A stretch of DNA of 64,000 bases, taken from UBA7672 sp965279085. Its GTDB lineage: Bacteria > Pseudomonadota > Alphaproteobacteria > Caulobacterales > Hyphomonadaceae. Of this stretch, positions 52,694 to 62,694 are shown one piece after another. The stretch spans positions 2,294,001 through 2,358,000 of the forward strand of contig OZ257149.1 of NCBI GenBank assembly GCA_965279085.1, in the 5' to 3' direction. The first letter of the stretch is position 1; each line of letters starts with the position of its first letter. Below the pieces are notes generated by a model. The model was given only the letters and a program-made list of their open reading frames with translations, was not told the DNA's origin and did not search any database. The position numbers were made by a program, and so were the translations under genes.

Positions 52694-53149
52694 TTGCCAG
52701 GACCAAGCTCGACGAAGGTGGTCGACCATCTGATTGGCGCAATGATTGCGGCCTGCCGGGTCGAGGCCGGATTTAGCCAGAAGCAGCTTGCCGCTAAGAC
52801 AGGCATCTCTGTCGCCGATCTCAAACTGCATGAAGCCGGCACCGAGCGCATTCCGGCCAGCGCCCTGATGAAAGTGGCGCGGGCGCTCAACACCCCGGTC
52901 AGCTATTTCTTCAGCGCCATCGACATTGCCGACTGTGCCGGTCTCGACGGATCGCGCTCGGCGAGCATCGGACCTTCCGACTGCGTTCGCGTGATCGAGG
53001 TATTCAGCCAGTTCCGCTCGCCCCAGGCCTTCGAGGCGGCGATGTCGATCGCGCGCACGATCGCGGTGCTGGAAGATGCGATGCGCGGCGGCGCTGTCAG
53101 TTCGCCAGACGGCGACGGACTTCCTCCGCAATTGCCAGCGAGCTCGTAA
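52694..53149 (+). CDS. XRE-family transcriptional regulator
   Basis: 151 residues from TTG 52694 (CGGGGA upstream); GTG 52718 is an alternative. The helix-turn-helix is LIGAMIAACRVEAGFSQKQL, AAKTGISVADLKLHEAGTER and IPASALMKVARALNTPVSYF. The remainder has a helical effector-like tail (VIEVFSQFRSPQAFEAAMSI). It lies 76 bases after the operon and may regulate it. Its last 53 bases overlap the convergent oxidase gene. Confidence 0.8.
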   Translation: MPGPSSTKVVDHLIGAMIAACRVEAGFSQKQLAAKTGISVADLKLHEAGTERIPASALMKVARALNTPVSYFFSAIDIADCAGLDGSRSASIGPSDCVRVIEVFSQFRSPQAFEAAMSIARTIAVLEDAMRGGAVSSPDGDGLPPQLPASS

Positions 53150-54212
53150 GCCCGGGCGACTCGATCCCGAACAGGTTCACCAAGCCGTCGATGCCGTGCA
53201 GCTCCGGCCCGTCGATACGGAAGTCCGCGGCGGGCTCGCCCGGCCCCGACAGTTTCGGACGGCAACCGGAATAGTCCGGCGTGATCGCGCCATCGGGGAG
53301 TCCCGGCCAGTAGGTTCGCACGGCGGCGTAGAACGCGACAGCACGACGCGGGTCAACCGTGTAGTCCACCGCTGCAGGATTGTCGGTATCCAGCCACTCA
53401 ACATCGGGCCCGAAACGCATGCGGCCGGCGAGATCGAGCGTGACATGGACGCCGAGGCCACCCTCGACAGGCGCGGGATATATCAGGCGGCTGAAAGCCG
53501 GCCTGCCGGTGCAGCCGAAGTAATTGCCCTTCGCGAGGACGAGCTTCGGGATGAGGTGAGCGGGATAGCCCTCGGTGGCGCGCGCGATGTGCTGGGCGTA
53601 GAGACCCGCGCTGTTGACCACGCAGCGGCAGGTGATGCGTGAAGGCTCCGCGCCGCCCGTGGCTACGGCGAAGCCGCCCGGTATCTGCTCAATGCGGATG
53701 ACCGGCGTCTCATAGGCGACCGATCCGCCGTGATCCTCGATCTCGCCCTGCAGCGCGAGCATATAGCCATGGCTGTCGACGATGCCGGTTTCGGGCGACC
53801 ACAGCGCGGCGGTACAGGAGAGGTTCGGCTCCATTGCCATCGCCTGCGCACCGGAGATGAGATCGAGACCCTCGACGTCGTTCTTGAGACCAGTTGCGTG
53901 GATGGCTTCGATCTTCTGCGTCTCGGTATCCGAGGTCGCGACGATCAGCTTGCCGCGCTTGATGTGCGGGACGCCCCGCGCTTCGAGATAAGCGTACAGC
54001 CTCCGCCTGCCCTCGACGCACATGCGGTGGCGCAGGCTGCCGGTCGGATAATACATGCCGGCGTGGATGACTTCGGAATTGCGCGAGGACGTGCCTGTAC
54101 CGATGCCGTCCGCCGCCTCGAGCACGAGGACGTCGTGGCCCGAGCGGGCGAATTCGGCGGCGACGGCGAGACCAACGGCCCCCGCACCCACGATGACGAC
54201 GTCGACGTCCAT
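53097..54212 (-). CDS. FAD-dependent oxidoreductase, L-2-hydroxyglutarate oxidase-like
   Basis: 371 residues. FAD-binding start MDVDVVIVGAGAVGLAVAAE (GxGxxG) and GTGTSSRNSEVIHAGMYYPT are the signature of the LhgO/L-2-hydroxyglutarate dehydrogenase group. VVNSAGLYAQHIA, PKLVLAKGNYFGCTGRPAF and the C-terminal FGIESPGLTSSLAIAEEV agree. It would oxidise L-2-hydroxyglutarate to 2-oxoglutarate at the membrane face. AAAGG precedes the ATG. Confidence 0.88.
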   Translation of the reverse strand: MDVDVVIVGAGAVGLAVAAEFARSGHDVLVLEAADGIGTGTSSRNSEVIHAGMYYPTGSLRHRMCVEGRRRLYAYLEARGVPHIKRGKLIVATSDTETQKIEAIHATGLKNDVEGLDLISGAQAMAMEPNLSCTAALWSPETGIVDSHGYMLALQGEIEDHGGSVAYETPVIRIEQIPGGFAVATGGAEPSRITCRCVVNSAGLYAQHIARATEGYPAHLIPKLVLAKGNYFGCTGRPAFSRLIYPAPVEGGLGVHVTLDLAGRMRFGPDVEWLDTDNPAAVDYTVDPRRAVAFYAAVRTYWPGLPDGAITPDYSGCRPKLSGPGEPAADFRIDGPELHGIDGLVNLFGIESPGLTSSLAIAEEVRRRLAN

Positions 54213-54382
54213 TAACCTTTCGCTCCTGCCGGGCGAGTGCCGAAGTCCGGGTAAAGCAAGTTCAGCGCCCCGCCTACAAGCGCGGGTCCTAGAAGTCTGG
54301 AAACCCTAGTCGCGTATTATTACCTGATGCTGCAAAGGGCCTGCATTGAGAGCCGGCAGCGGCGATGATAGGCGCTAGGGTA

Positions 54383-56443
54383 ATGGCCGAGTTCAACAAT
54401 CTCTACGCCCACGGGTTCGTGCGGGTCGCGGCGGCCAGCCCGCGCGTGCATCTGGCCGACCCCGCCGCCAACGCCGCCGAGACAATCGATCTGATGCGCA
54501 AGGCCGCGAAGACCGGCGCCGCGCTGGTCGTGTTTCCCGAGCTTGGCCTGTCCGGCTACACGATCGATGACCTGCATATGCAGTCCACCCTGCTCTCCGC
54601 GGTTCGCGAGGCGATCGCGAAGGTGAAGGACGCGAGCAAGACGCTTGCGCCCGTCATCGTGGTCGGCGCGCCCATCGAGGTGGGGCCTTCGATTCACGGC
54701 TGCGCGGTGGTGATCCATCGCGGCGCAATTCTCGGCGTCGTGCCGAAGACCTACTTGCCGAACTATCGCGAGTTCTACGAGAAGCGTCAGTTCGCCATGT
54801 CGTCGGACGCCGTCGTCGACCAGATCGCGCTCGCAGACGAAACCGTGCCTTTCGGCGTCGACCTGAGCTTCGAGGCGAGCGACGCGCCTGGCTTCACGCT
54901 GGCGGTCGAAATCTGCGAGGATATGTGGGCCGCGATCCCGCCTTCGACCTACGCCGCGCTTGCGGGTGCCAACATCATCGCCAACCTGTCGGCCTCGAAC
55001 ATCACCATCGGCAAGGCGGCCGAGCGCGACATGCTCTGCATCTCGCAATCCGCGCGCGCGGCCTGCGGCTATGTCTATTCAGCCGCCGGCTATGGCGAAT
55101 CGACGACAGACACGGCGTGGGACGGGCAGCTGGCCGTCTATGAGCTCGGCTCGAAGATTGCCGAGTCTGATCGCTTTCCGGATCAGTCCGCCCTGCTGAC
55201 CGCGGACATCGATGTCGGTCGCATCCAGCAGGACCGCATCCGCAACGGCACGTTCCGCGACGCCGCGCGCAATCACGCCCGACGCCTCCGCCGCCGCCGC
55301 ATCAGCTTCGTCGCGGCGCCAGAGCGCGATGCGAGCCTGCCGCTCTCGCGCCATGTCGACCGCTTCCCCTTCGTTCCGGACGACGAGACCCTGCTCGATC
55401 AGGATTGCTTCGAGGCCTACAATATCCAGGTCCAGGGCCTGCGCCGCAGGCTGGAATCCTCCGGCGTGAAGAAGGCCGTCATTGGCGTCTCGGGCGGGCT
55501 CGACTCGACACAGGCGCTGCTCGTCGCCGTGCGCGCCTTCGACATGATGGGCGCCAAACTCTCCGACATCATCGGCGTCACCATGCCCGGCTTCGCGACC
55601 ACCGAAGGCACGAAGTCCAACGCGCACGCACTGATGAAGGAACTCGGCATCGACGCGCGCGAGATCGACATCAGGCCGATGGCCAACCAGATGCTCGCCG
55701 ATCTCGACCACCCCTTCGCCAAGGGAAAGAAGGTCTACGACATCACCTTCGAAAATGTGCAGGCAGGCCTGCGCACCGACTATCTCTTCCGCCTCGCCAA
55801 CAAGGAAGGCGGGCTCGTCGTTGGCACGGGCGATCTCAGCGAGCTTGCGCTCGGCTGGTGCACCTATGGCGTCGGCGACCACATGAGCCACTACAACGTC
55901 AACGGCGCAGTAGCGAAAACACTGATCCAGCATCTCATCCGCTGGAGCGCGGCGAGCGGCCACTACTCCAAGGGCGCGGCCATCGTCATGCGTTCGATCC
56001 TCGACCAGGAAATATCGCCCGAACTCGTGCCGCCCGGCGCGGACGGGAAGATCCAGTCCACCGAGGACACGATCGGCCCGTACAACCTGCATGATTTCTT
56101 CCTGAACCAGACGATCCGCTGGGGCGCCTCGCCCGCACGCATCGCCTTCCTCGCGCACGCGGCGTGGGGCGACGCCAAGGCCGGCGAGTGGCCCGCACAC
56201 ACGGCGGTGAAAGACCGCATCGCCTACGACCTGCCCACCATAGTGAAATGGCTCGAGGTCTTCACGAAGCGCTTCTTCCAGGCCAGCCAGTTCAAGCGCT
56301 CGGCCGTGCCCAACGGCCCGAAAGTCACCTCCGGCGGCGCCCTCTCCCCCCGCGGCGACTGGCGCATGCCCAGCGATTCCAGCGCAGCCCCGTGGCTGGA
56401 AGAGATCGCGAAACTGAAGGCGCAATTGGGTATCGGGAGCTGA
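54383..56443 (+). CDS. nadE: glutamine-dependent NAD+ synthetase
   Basis: 686 residues from ATG 54383; an ATG 6 codons earlier is possible. The N-terminal nitrilase-type glutaminase has Glu in VVFPELGLSGYTIDDL, Lys in PKTYLPNYREFYEKRQF and Cys in VEICEDMWAAI. The C-terminal ammonia-ligase domain shows VIGVSGGLDSTQALLVAV and GTGDLSELALGWCTYGVGDH. It amidates nicotinic acid adenine dinucleotide to NAD+. Long form typical of many proteobacteria and actinobacteria. Confidence 0.95.
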   Translation: MAEFNNLYAHGFVRVAAASPRVHLADPAANAAETIDLMRKAAKTGAALVVFPELGLSGYTIDDLHMQSTLLSAVREAIAKVKDASKTLAPVIVVGAPIEVGPSIHGCAVVIHRGAILGVVPKTYLPNYREFYEKRQFAMSSDAVVDQIALADETVPFGVDLSFEASDAPGFTLAVEICEDMWAAIPPSTYAALAGANIIANLSASNITIGKAAERDMLCISQSARAACGYVYSAAGYGESTTDTAWDGQLAVYELGSKIAESDRFPDQSALLTADIDVGRIQQDRIRNGTFRDAARNHARRLRRRRISFVAAPERDASLPLSRHVDRFPFVPDDETLLDQDCFEAYNIQVQGLRRRLESSGVKKAVIGVSGGLDSTQALLVAVRAFDMMGAKLSDIIGVTMPGFATTEGTKSNAHALMKELGIDAREIDIRPMANQMLADLDHPFAKGKKVYDITFENVQAGLRTDYLFRLANKEGGLVVGTGDLSELALGWCTYGVGDHMSHYNVNGAVAKTLIQHLIRWSAASGHYSKGAAIVMRSILDQEISPELVPPGADGKIQSTEDTIGPYNLHDFFLNQTIRWGASPARIAFLAHAAWGDAKAGEWPAHTAVKDRIAYDLPTIVKWLEVFTKRFFQASQFKRSAVPNGPKVTSGGALSPRGDWRMPSDSSAAPWLEEIAKLKAQLGIGS

Positions 56444-56494
56444 CAGCCCTGAAAACTTGCCTTTTCGCCCCCTCTGATACATGAGGGCGGCTAC

Positions 56495-56571
<77 letters not shown>

Positions 56572-56666
56572 TTTCCTCTTTTCATTTGCTAATGAGTGCG
56601 ACCGGGTGACGGACGCCGCGCGATCTGCAACCTAGGCGTGGGTGGGTCGTGGGCTATGGGATTGCG

Positions 56667-57581
56667 ATGATGTCGTGGAAAGCCGCCGTCCTGGCGCTGC
56701 TGGCTCTGGCCGCATGCAGCGAAAGCACGCCCGACCCGGCACCTGCACCCGAGCCGGTGGTCGAGGCGCCGCCGAAGCCGGCCATCTGGAAGATCGCGGA
56801 CGCGGATACGACTGTCTATTTCTTCGGCACTGTGCACGTTCTTCCTCCAACATTGACCTGGCACTCGCCGGCGGTCGATGCAGCGCTGAATGAAGCCAAG
56901 GCGCTCTATTTCGAAACGGACACCGAGGTCGATCCAATGGTGTTCCGGGAGATCGTGTCCCGGCTTGGGCAGTATGAGCCGGGCGACAAGCTTTCCGATC
57001 GCCTGAAGCTGGAGGATCTCGAGAAGCTGCGGGCGGCGCTCGACAAGCTCGACATACCGCTGGTGGCGATCGAGGCGATGCGGCCGTGGTATGCGGGCGT
57101 GGTGATCGGCGATGCGGTTGTGCGCCGTGCCGGATACGACGCCAGCTCCGGCGTCGAGAGCGTGATGCGGCCCGAGGCGCGCAAGGCCGGCAAGGAAATC
57201 CGCTTCCTCGAATCGCTTGAAGAGCAGATGGCATCCTTCGCCACCCTCCCCGAGGATGTGCAGCTGCAATTCCTGATCGGCGGACTGGCCGAGGTCGATA
57301 CGGCGTCGGAGGAACTGGGGAAGCTGGTCGATGCCTGGAAGCGGGGCGATCTCGAAACGCTCAACCGCCTGCTGATCGACGAGGATTTCGCCACCATTCC
57401 GGTGCTGTATGACGCGTTGCTGACCAACCGGAACGCCAACTGGGCGCCGAAAATCGACACGCTGATCAAGACCGAACCGGGTGCGTTCATGGTTGCCGTC
57501 GGCACGGCCCACCTGATCGGCAAGGACAGCGTGATCGAGATGCTGAAGGCGATGGGCTACACGGTCGTGCGCGTGCAGTAG
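56667..57581 (+). CDS. TraB/GumN-family lipoprotein
   Basis: 304 residues from ATG 56667 (a GTG at 56649 would add 6). Signal MMSWKAAVLALLALAAC. The TraB/GumN domain has FFGTVHVLPPTLTWHSPAVD, the family's GT(x)H motif, and a second pair in MVAVGTAHLIGKDSVIEML near the end. The fold resembles metalloproteases or ChaN/Tiki, exported, with a metal site formed by the two GTxH motifs. Substrate unknown. Just upstream of the B12 riboswitch on the same strand. Confidence 0.87.
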   Translation: MMSWKAAVLALLALAACSESTPDPAPAPEPVVEAPPKPAIWKIADADTTVYFFGTVHVLPPTLTWHSPAVDAALNEAKALYFETDTEVDPMVFREIVSRLGQYEPGDKLSDRLKLEDLEKLRAALDKLDIPLVAIEAMRPWYAGVVIGDAVVRRAGYDASSGVESVMRPEARKAGKEIRFLESLEEQMASFATLPEDVQLQFLIGGLAEVDTASEELGKLVDAWKRGDLETLNRLLIDEDFATIPVLYDALLTNRNANWAPKIDTLIKTEPGAFMVAVGTAHLIGKDSVIEMLKAMGYTVVRVQ

Positions 57582-57649
57582 CGCCACACCAGCCTTTCCA
57601 ATGAAGGGCTTGCCGGCCCCCAAACCTGCTGTATTGATCCCGCCTGCGA

Positions 57650-57812
57650 CAGGTTCCTCGAGAGAGGATCAAAAGGGAACCGGGTTTAGGCCCGGGCTGC
57701 CCCCGCAACTGTAAGCGGCGAGCCGCGCACCATAAGCCACTGGACGTCCCGCACGGGACAACTGGGAAGGCGGTGCTCCGGTGACGACCCGCGAGCCAGG
57801 AGACCTGCCTGA
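57650..57812 (+). promoter_or_regulatory. cobalamin riboswitch
   Basis: All hallmark elements are in order: AGGTTCCTCGAGAGAGG, AAAAGGGAACCGGG, GGGCTGCCCCCGCAACTGTA (box around 57710), AGCCACTGG, ACTGGGAAGGCGG, GACCCGCGAGCCAGGAGAC then CTGCC. It lies 133 bases upstream of the btuB start. Adenosylcobalamin binding is expected to shut down expression of the downstream uptake genes. The remaining 57813-57944 holds the leader and no gene. Confidence 0.95.
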
Positions 57813-57944
57813 CGCAGTCGTCTTTCGACGGTCCGGGGATGGGCCGCTCGAGCGGAGAATTCCGATGACGACGTCCTTGGACCGTGCTCCGGCGCGGCGG
57901 CGACGCCGTGTCTGGTGGACGGTCTCCAACATTGGAGACGTCAG

Positions 57945-59954
57945 ATGAGACTACGCCTGAAGACTTCCAGCCTCACGCTCGCAGCGGGAGGCATGCTTGC
58001 CTTTTTCCCTTCGGCCTTTGCGCAGGAAGCCGACCGCGACGTGATCGTCGTCACCGGGTCCGCAACGCCGGTGGACCATGAAAAGCTTGGCCAGACCATC
58101 ACCGTCATCGACGGAGGCCTGATCGAGGATCAGGGCTATTCCTATGTGCCGGACGTGCTGCGGCAGGTTCCGGGACTCGCCGTGAGCCAGCCAGGCGCGC
58201 CGGGCGCGCTCACGCAGGTGCGCACGCGTGGGTCCGAAGCAAACCACACGCTGGTTCTGCTCGACGGCATCGACATCACGAGCCCGAACGAAGGCGAGAT
58301 GGATTTCTCGACGCTTCTGACCGGCGATCTCGCACGCATCGAAGTGCTGCGCGGGCCGCAGAGCGGGCTTTACGGCTCGAATGCGCTGGCGGGCGTCGTG
58401 AATCTAATCACGCGGCGCAATGTCGATGGGCATTATGTGGGCGTCAGCGCGGAAGGCGGATCGTTCAACACCTTCCAGCTGCAGGGCAATGCAGGGTTCG
58501 GCAATGGCGATGACTATGCCTCGGTCGGCTTCCATGCGCTGACCAGCGATGGCTACGACGTCTCGCCCGACCAGACGGCGAACGGTATTCCGGCGGTTGG
58601 CGTCGGCGCCGTGCCCGGAGACAGCGAGGGCAACAAGCTTGCGGCGGTTTACCTACGCGGCGGCAAGGCGTTCTCGGATATCTTCCGCGTCGACGGCATC
58701 GCCGGCTATCTCAACAAGCACTCGGAGCTGGATGGGCAGGCCTACAACTTCCCCATCGCTGGCAAGACCTATGACGACGCCAGTTCCACCGATCACAACC
58801 AGTTCGTGATCGGGGCTTCCGGCACGCTGACGCTGATGGACGGCAAGTGGGAAACGATCGGCTCGGCCTCCTATCTTGATGAGCAGCGGCGCAACCGGAT
58901 CTCGGATTTCCCCTTCATCTTCGGCCCGCCAGTACCCTCGCCCGCCGCACTGCTGCAGTATCCGGTGTTCACGAGCGGCGCTGATTCGACGCGCACGAAA
59001 GTCATGCTGCAATCGACCTACGAGTTCGGCGCGCCGGGCTTCGTCAGCTATCTGACGGGCTTCGCTGAGGACAAGGAAGAGACCTACGCCGACCCGTTCT
59101 CGGGACGCGACGAGGACCGCAACCTGCTCGGCCTTGGCGTGCAGTATCGCGCCGAGATCGCGGACCAGCTCTACATCTCCGCCGTCGCGCGCCATGACGA
59201 CAGCGACGATTTCGAGGATGCGGATACCTACAGCCTTGGCATCTCGTGGGTCGCGCCCAACACCGGCACGCGGCCGCATGCCTCGATCGGGACCGGGGTC
59301 ACCAACCCGACCTTCTTCGAGCAGTTCGGCTTCAACCCGGGCAGCTTCATCGGCAATCCGGACCTGGTTCCGGAAGAAGCCGAAGGCTGGGATCTCGGCG
59401 TCGAGCAGACGCTGTTCGACGGCATGATCGTGGTCGATCTCACCTATTTCGAATCGACGCTCGAGAACGAGATCTACACCGCGTTCGGCCCGGCGCCTGA
59501 CTTCCTGTCGACGCCCGCCAACCGCACGACGGACAGCGACCGTTCGGGCTGGGAAGCCTCGTTCCGCATCCATCCGGCGGACGACATCGACATCGTCGGC
59601 TCGTACACCAATCTCGACGCCACCGAACCGGCCGGCATCGAGATCCGCCGGCCCGAGAACCATGGCGCCATCGACGCGAGCTGGCGCATCAATGGCGGCC
59701 CGGTGCAGCTGAACCTGGGCGTCACCTACAATGGCGAGCAGGTCGACACCGATTTTGGTTCGTTCCTCGCCACGCGCATGGACCCCTATACGCTCGTGCG
59801 CCTCGGAGCGTCCTGGCAGGTCAGCGACCAGATCGAGGTCTATGGCCGCTTCGAGAACCTGACCGACGAGGACTATCAGGAGGTGATAGGCTTCAAGGCC
59901 GCCCCACAGGCGGTCTATGTCGGCATCAGGTTCAGGGAGGAAAAGGCAAAATGA
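57945..59954 (+). CDS. btuB: TonB-dependent vitamin B12 outer-membrane receptor
   Basis: 669 residues from ATG 57945 (GGAG 8 bases upstream) with a signal peptide. DRDVIVVTGSATPVD is the TonB box region, LIEDQGYSYVPDVLRQVPGL and VRTRGSEANHTLVLLDGID are plug signatures, LARIEVLRGPQSGLYGSNAL the plug-barrel hinge, and the end (VYVGIRFREEKAK) a barrel strand. Transports cobalamin across the outer membrane with TonB energy. Controlled by the riboswitch; the next gene overlaps its stop by 4 bases. Confidence 0.93.
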   Translation: MRLRLKTSSLTLAAGGMLAFFPSAFAQEADRDVIVVTGSATPVDHEKLGQTITVIDGGLIEDQGYSYVPDVLRQVPGLAVSQPGAPGALTQVRTRGSEANHTLVLLDGIDITSPNEGEMDFSTLLTGDLARIEVLRGPQSGLYGSNALAGVVNLITRRNVDGHYVGVSAEGGSFNTFQLQGNAGFGNGDDYASVGFHALTSDGYDVSPDQTANGIPAVGVGAVPGDSEGNKLAAVYLRGGKAFSDIFRVDGIAGYLNKHSELDGQAYNFPIAGKTYDDASSTDHNQFVIGASGTLTLMDGKWETIGSASYLDEQRRNRISDFPFIFGPPVPSPAALLQYPVFTSGADSTRTKVMLQSTYEFGAPGFVSYLTGFAEDKEETYADPFSGRDEDRNLLGLGVQYRAEIADQLYISAVARHDDSDDFEDADTYSLGISWVAPNTGTRPHASIGTGVTNPTFFEQFGFNPGSFIGNPDLVPEEAEGWDLGVEQTLFDGMIVVDLTYFESTLENEIYTAFGPAPDFLSTPANRTTDSDRSGWEASFRIHPADDIDIVGSYTNLDATEPAGIEIRRPENHGAIDASWRINGGPVQLNLGVTYNGEQVDTDFGSFLATRMDPYTLVRLGASWQVSDQIEVYGRFENLTDEDYQEVIGFKAAPQAVYVGIRFREEKAK

Positions 59955-60823
59955 CAGGGCGTCTCCTCGCCCTCTTTCTCCCCTCTCTCTTTCTGCTTTG
60001 GGGAACGGTTCTGACAACCGCTGCGGATGCACAACGGCGTCCGCAGCGGATTGTTTCCATGAACCTGTGCACGGACGAGCTGCTGATGCGGATCGTCGAT
60101 CCGTCGCGCATCGCCTCGATCACCTACCTGTCGACGCAGCCTATCAACGCCCCGCTGGGGATGAACGAGATCGCCTCGAAGCTTAAGGTCAATCACGGCC
60201 TTGCCGAAGAAGTGCTGATGCAGAAGCCGGACCTGATCCTCGCGGGCCGCTACTCGACGTCCACGGCGACTGCCCTGCTTCGCAAGCTGGGCCATAACAT
60301 CGTGATCTTCGATCCAGAAAACACGCTCGAAGACATGCGCGCGAACATCCGCAAGCTCGGCGAGGCGGTGGGCGAGCAGGCGCGCGCGGAGCAGGTGATC
60401 GCGGAGTTCGACACGAAGCTGGCGGCCCTGCAGGCGCAGATACCGCCGGGCGAACAACCCATCTATGCCGAGATCGGCGTCAACAATTTCATCGCGGGCG
60501 ACAACACGCTCTACACGCACATCGTCAACGCAGCAGGCTATCGTACGCTCGGACAGGCGCTAGGATTTCAGGGTTTCCGCAACGTGCCGCTGGAGCAGAT
60601 CATCTCCGTGAAGCCGGCGCTGATCTCGACGGCGACGCCGTGGACCAACCCGCCCTCCATGTCGACCATGGCGCTGCGCCATCCCGCCCTGCGCGCGATG
60701 GTGGAGCAGACGCCGCAAGTCAGCATCCCCGAACGCTACACCACCTGCGGTGCGCCAAGCGTACTTGGCGCGGTCGAGATTCTCGTCGCGGCGCGCGTCG
60801 CCGCAGCGAAGGGGGCGAAATGA
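59951..60823 (+). CDS. btuF: cobalamin ABC transporter substrate-binding protein
   Basis: 290 residues with a signal peptide ending near TAADAQ. The BtuF-like helical-backbone fold is seen in RRPQRIVSMNLCTDELLMRI, ASITYLSTQPINAPL, KPDLILAGRYSTSTATALLR, and PLEQIISVKPALISTATPWT. It would carry B12 from BtuB to BtuC in the periplasm. ATGA overlaps couple it to btuB and btuC. B12 versus siderophore specificity rests on the riboswitch and operon. Confidence 0.88.
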   Translation: MTGRLLALFLPSLFLLWGTVLTTAADAQRRPQRIVSMNLCTDELLMRIVDPSRIASITYLSTQPINAPLGMNEIASKLKVNHGLAEEVLMQKPDLILAGRYSTSTATALLRKLGHNIVIFDPENTLEDMRANIRKLGEAVGEQARAEQVIAEFDTKLAALQAQIPPGEQPIYAEIGVNNFIAGDNTLYTHIVNAAGYRTLGQALGFQGFRNVPLEQIISVKPALISTATPWTNPPSMSTMALRHPALRAMVEQTPQVSIPERYTTCGAPSVLGAVEILVAARVAAAKGAK

Positions 60824-61817
60824 AACCGCCGCTTCCCTATCCCCTGCTCATTCTCGGGCTCGCCCTGCTCATGGGCTTGCTCGCCTTCGTGTCGATGCTT
60901 GTTGGTCCGGCGACGGCGGGCACCTTTGAACTGTTCGGCATGATGACAGGCGGAGACGCTGACACTGCCTGGATGATCATGCGCGATGTGCGGCTACCGC
61001 GCACGCTTCTGGCGATGCTGGTGGGAATGACGCTGGGCGTTGCGGGCGCTGCGCTGCAGGGCTTCCTGCGCAATCCGCTGGCGGATCCGGGCGTGATCGG
61101 CGTGTCCCCGGCCGCCTCGCTCGGCGCGGTGCTCGCGCTCTATACCGGCATTTCGATGAGCTTCCCGCTTGCGCTGCCGCTGATGGGCATTCTCGGCGCC
61201 CTGCTCTGTGCGCTGGTGCTGCAGGGCCTCGCGCGGCGCGGCGGGGTTCTGACGCTGGTGCTGGCCGGTGTCGCGGTGTCGAGCCTGTGCGCGGCAGCGA
61301 TGTCTTTCGCGCTGAACCTTTCGCCAAACCCCTATGCGGCAGCCGAAATCATGTTCTGGCTGATGGGATCGGTAACCGACCGCAGCATGGACCATGTCTG
61401 GCTGGCCGGGCCGCTGATGCTTCTGGGATGGTTTGTCCTCGCCCTGTCGGCGCGCTCGCTGGATGCGCTGAGCCTTGGCGAAGAGGCGGCGGCGGGTCTT
61501 GGCGTCAACGTCGCCCGCACGCGCACGCTGGTCATCACCGGCACGGCGATCAGCGTTGGCGCGGGAACAGCCGTCACCGGCGGCATCGGCTTCGTCGGCC
61601 TCGTCGTGCCCCACCTGCTTCGCCCGCTGGTCGGCCACACGCCGAGCAAGCTTCTGCTCGCCAGTGCGCTCGGCGGAGGCGCGCTGCTGCTGGCGGCGGA
61701 TATTCTCGTGCGCGTGCTGATGCTTGGGACAGAACTCAAGCTCGGCGTGCTCACCGCACTGATCGGCGCCCCCTTCTTTCTCTGGCTTATCTTCCGCGCC
61801 CGGACGGAGCTCGAGTC

Positions 61818-61821
<4 letters not shown>
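60820..61821 (+). CDS. btuC: cobalamin ABC transporter permease
   Basis: 333 residues from ATG 60820, overlapping btuF by 4 bases. FecCD-type permease with about ten hydrophobic segments: LPRTLLAMLVGMTLGVAGAA, LQGFLRNPLADPGVIGVSPA, VLAGVAVSSLCAAAMSFAL, and FVGLVVPHLLRPLVGHTPSK with a conserved coupling loop (GGIGFVGLVVPH). Forms the membrane channel with BtuD. Confidence 0.92.
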
Positions 61822-62558
<737 letters not shown>

Positions 62559-62623
62559 GCGTCAACTAGCGTAATCGTTATCCCGCGTGGGCTGTATGGG
62601 GGTGGGCTGCGGCTGTATCGGCA

Positions 62624-62652
62624 TTGAGAACTTGCCTAAAAACCGGTAGTAA
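62624..62652 (+). promoter_or_regulatory. sigma-70-like promoter before the second redoxin/cytochrome/copper gene
   Basis: TTGAGA (62624-62629) and TAGTAA (62647-62652) lie 17 bases apart, 42 bases before the ATG at 62695. This suggests the gene has its own promoter and is not simply the tail of the B12 operon. Confidence 0.4.
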
Positions 62653-62694
62653 TGACGGTTACAGGACAAACTGCGCCTCCCTGGGAGAACACTT

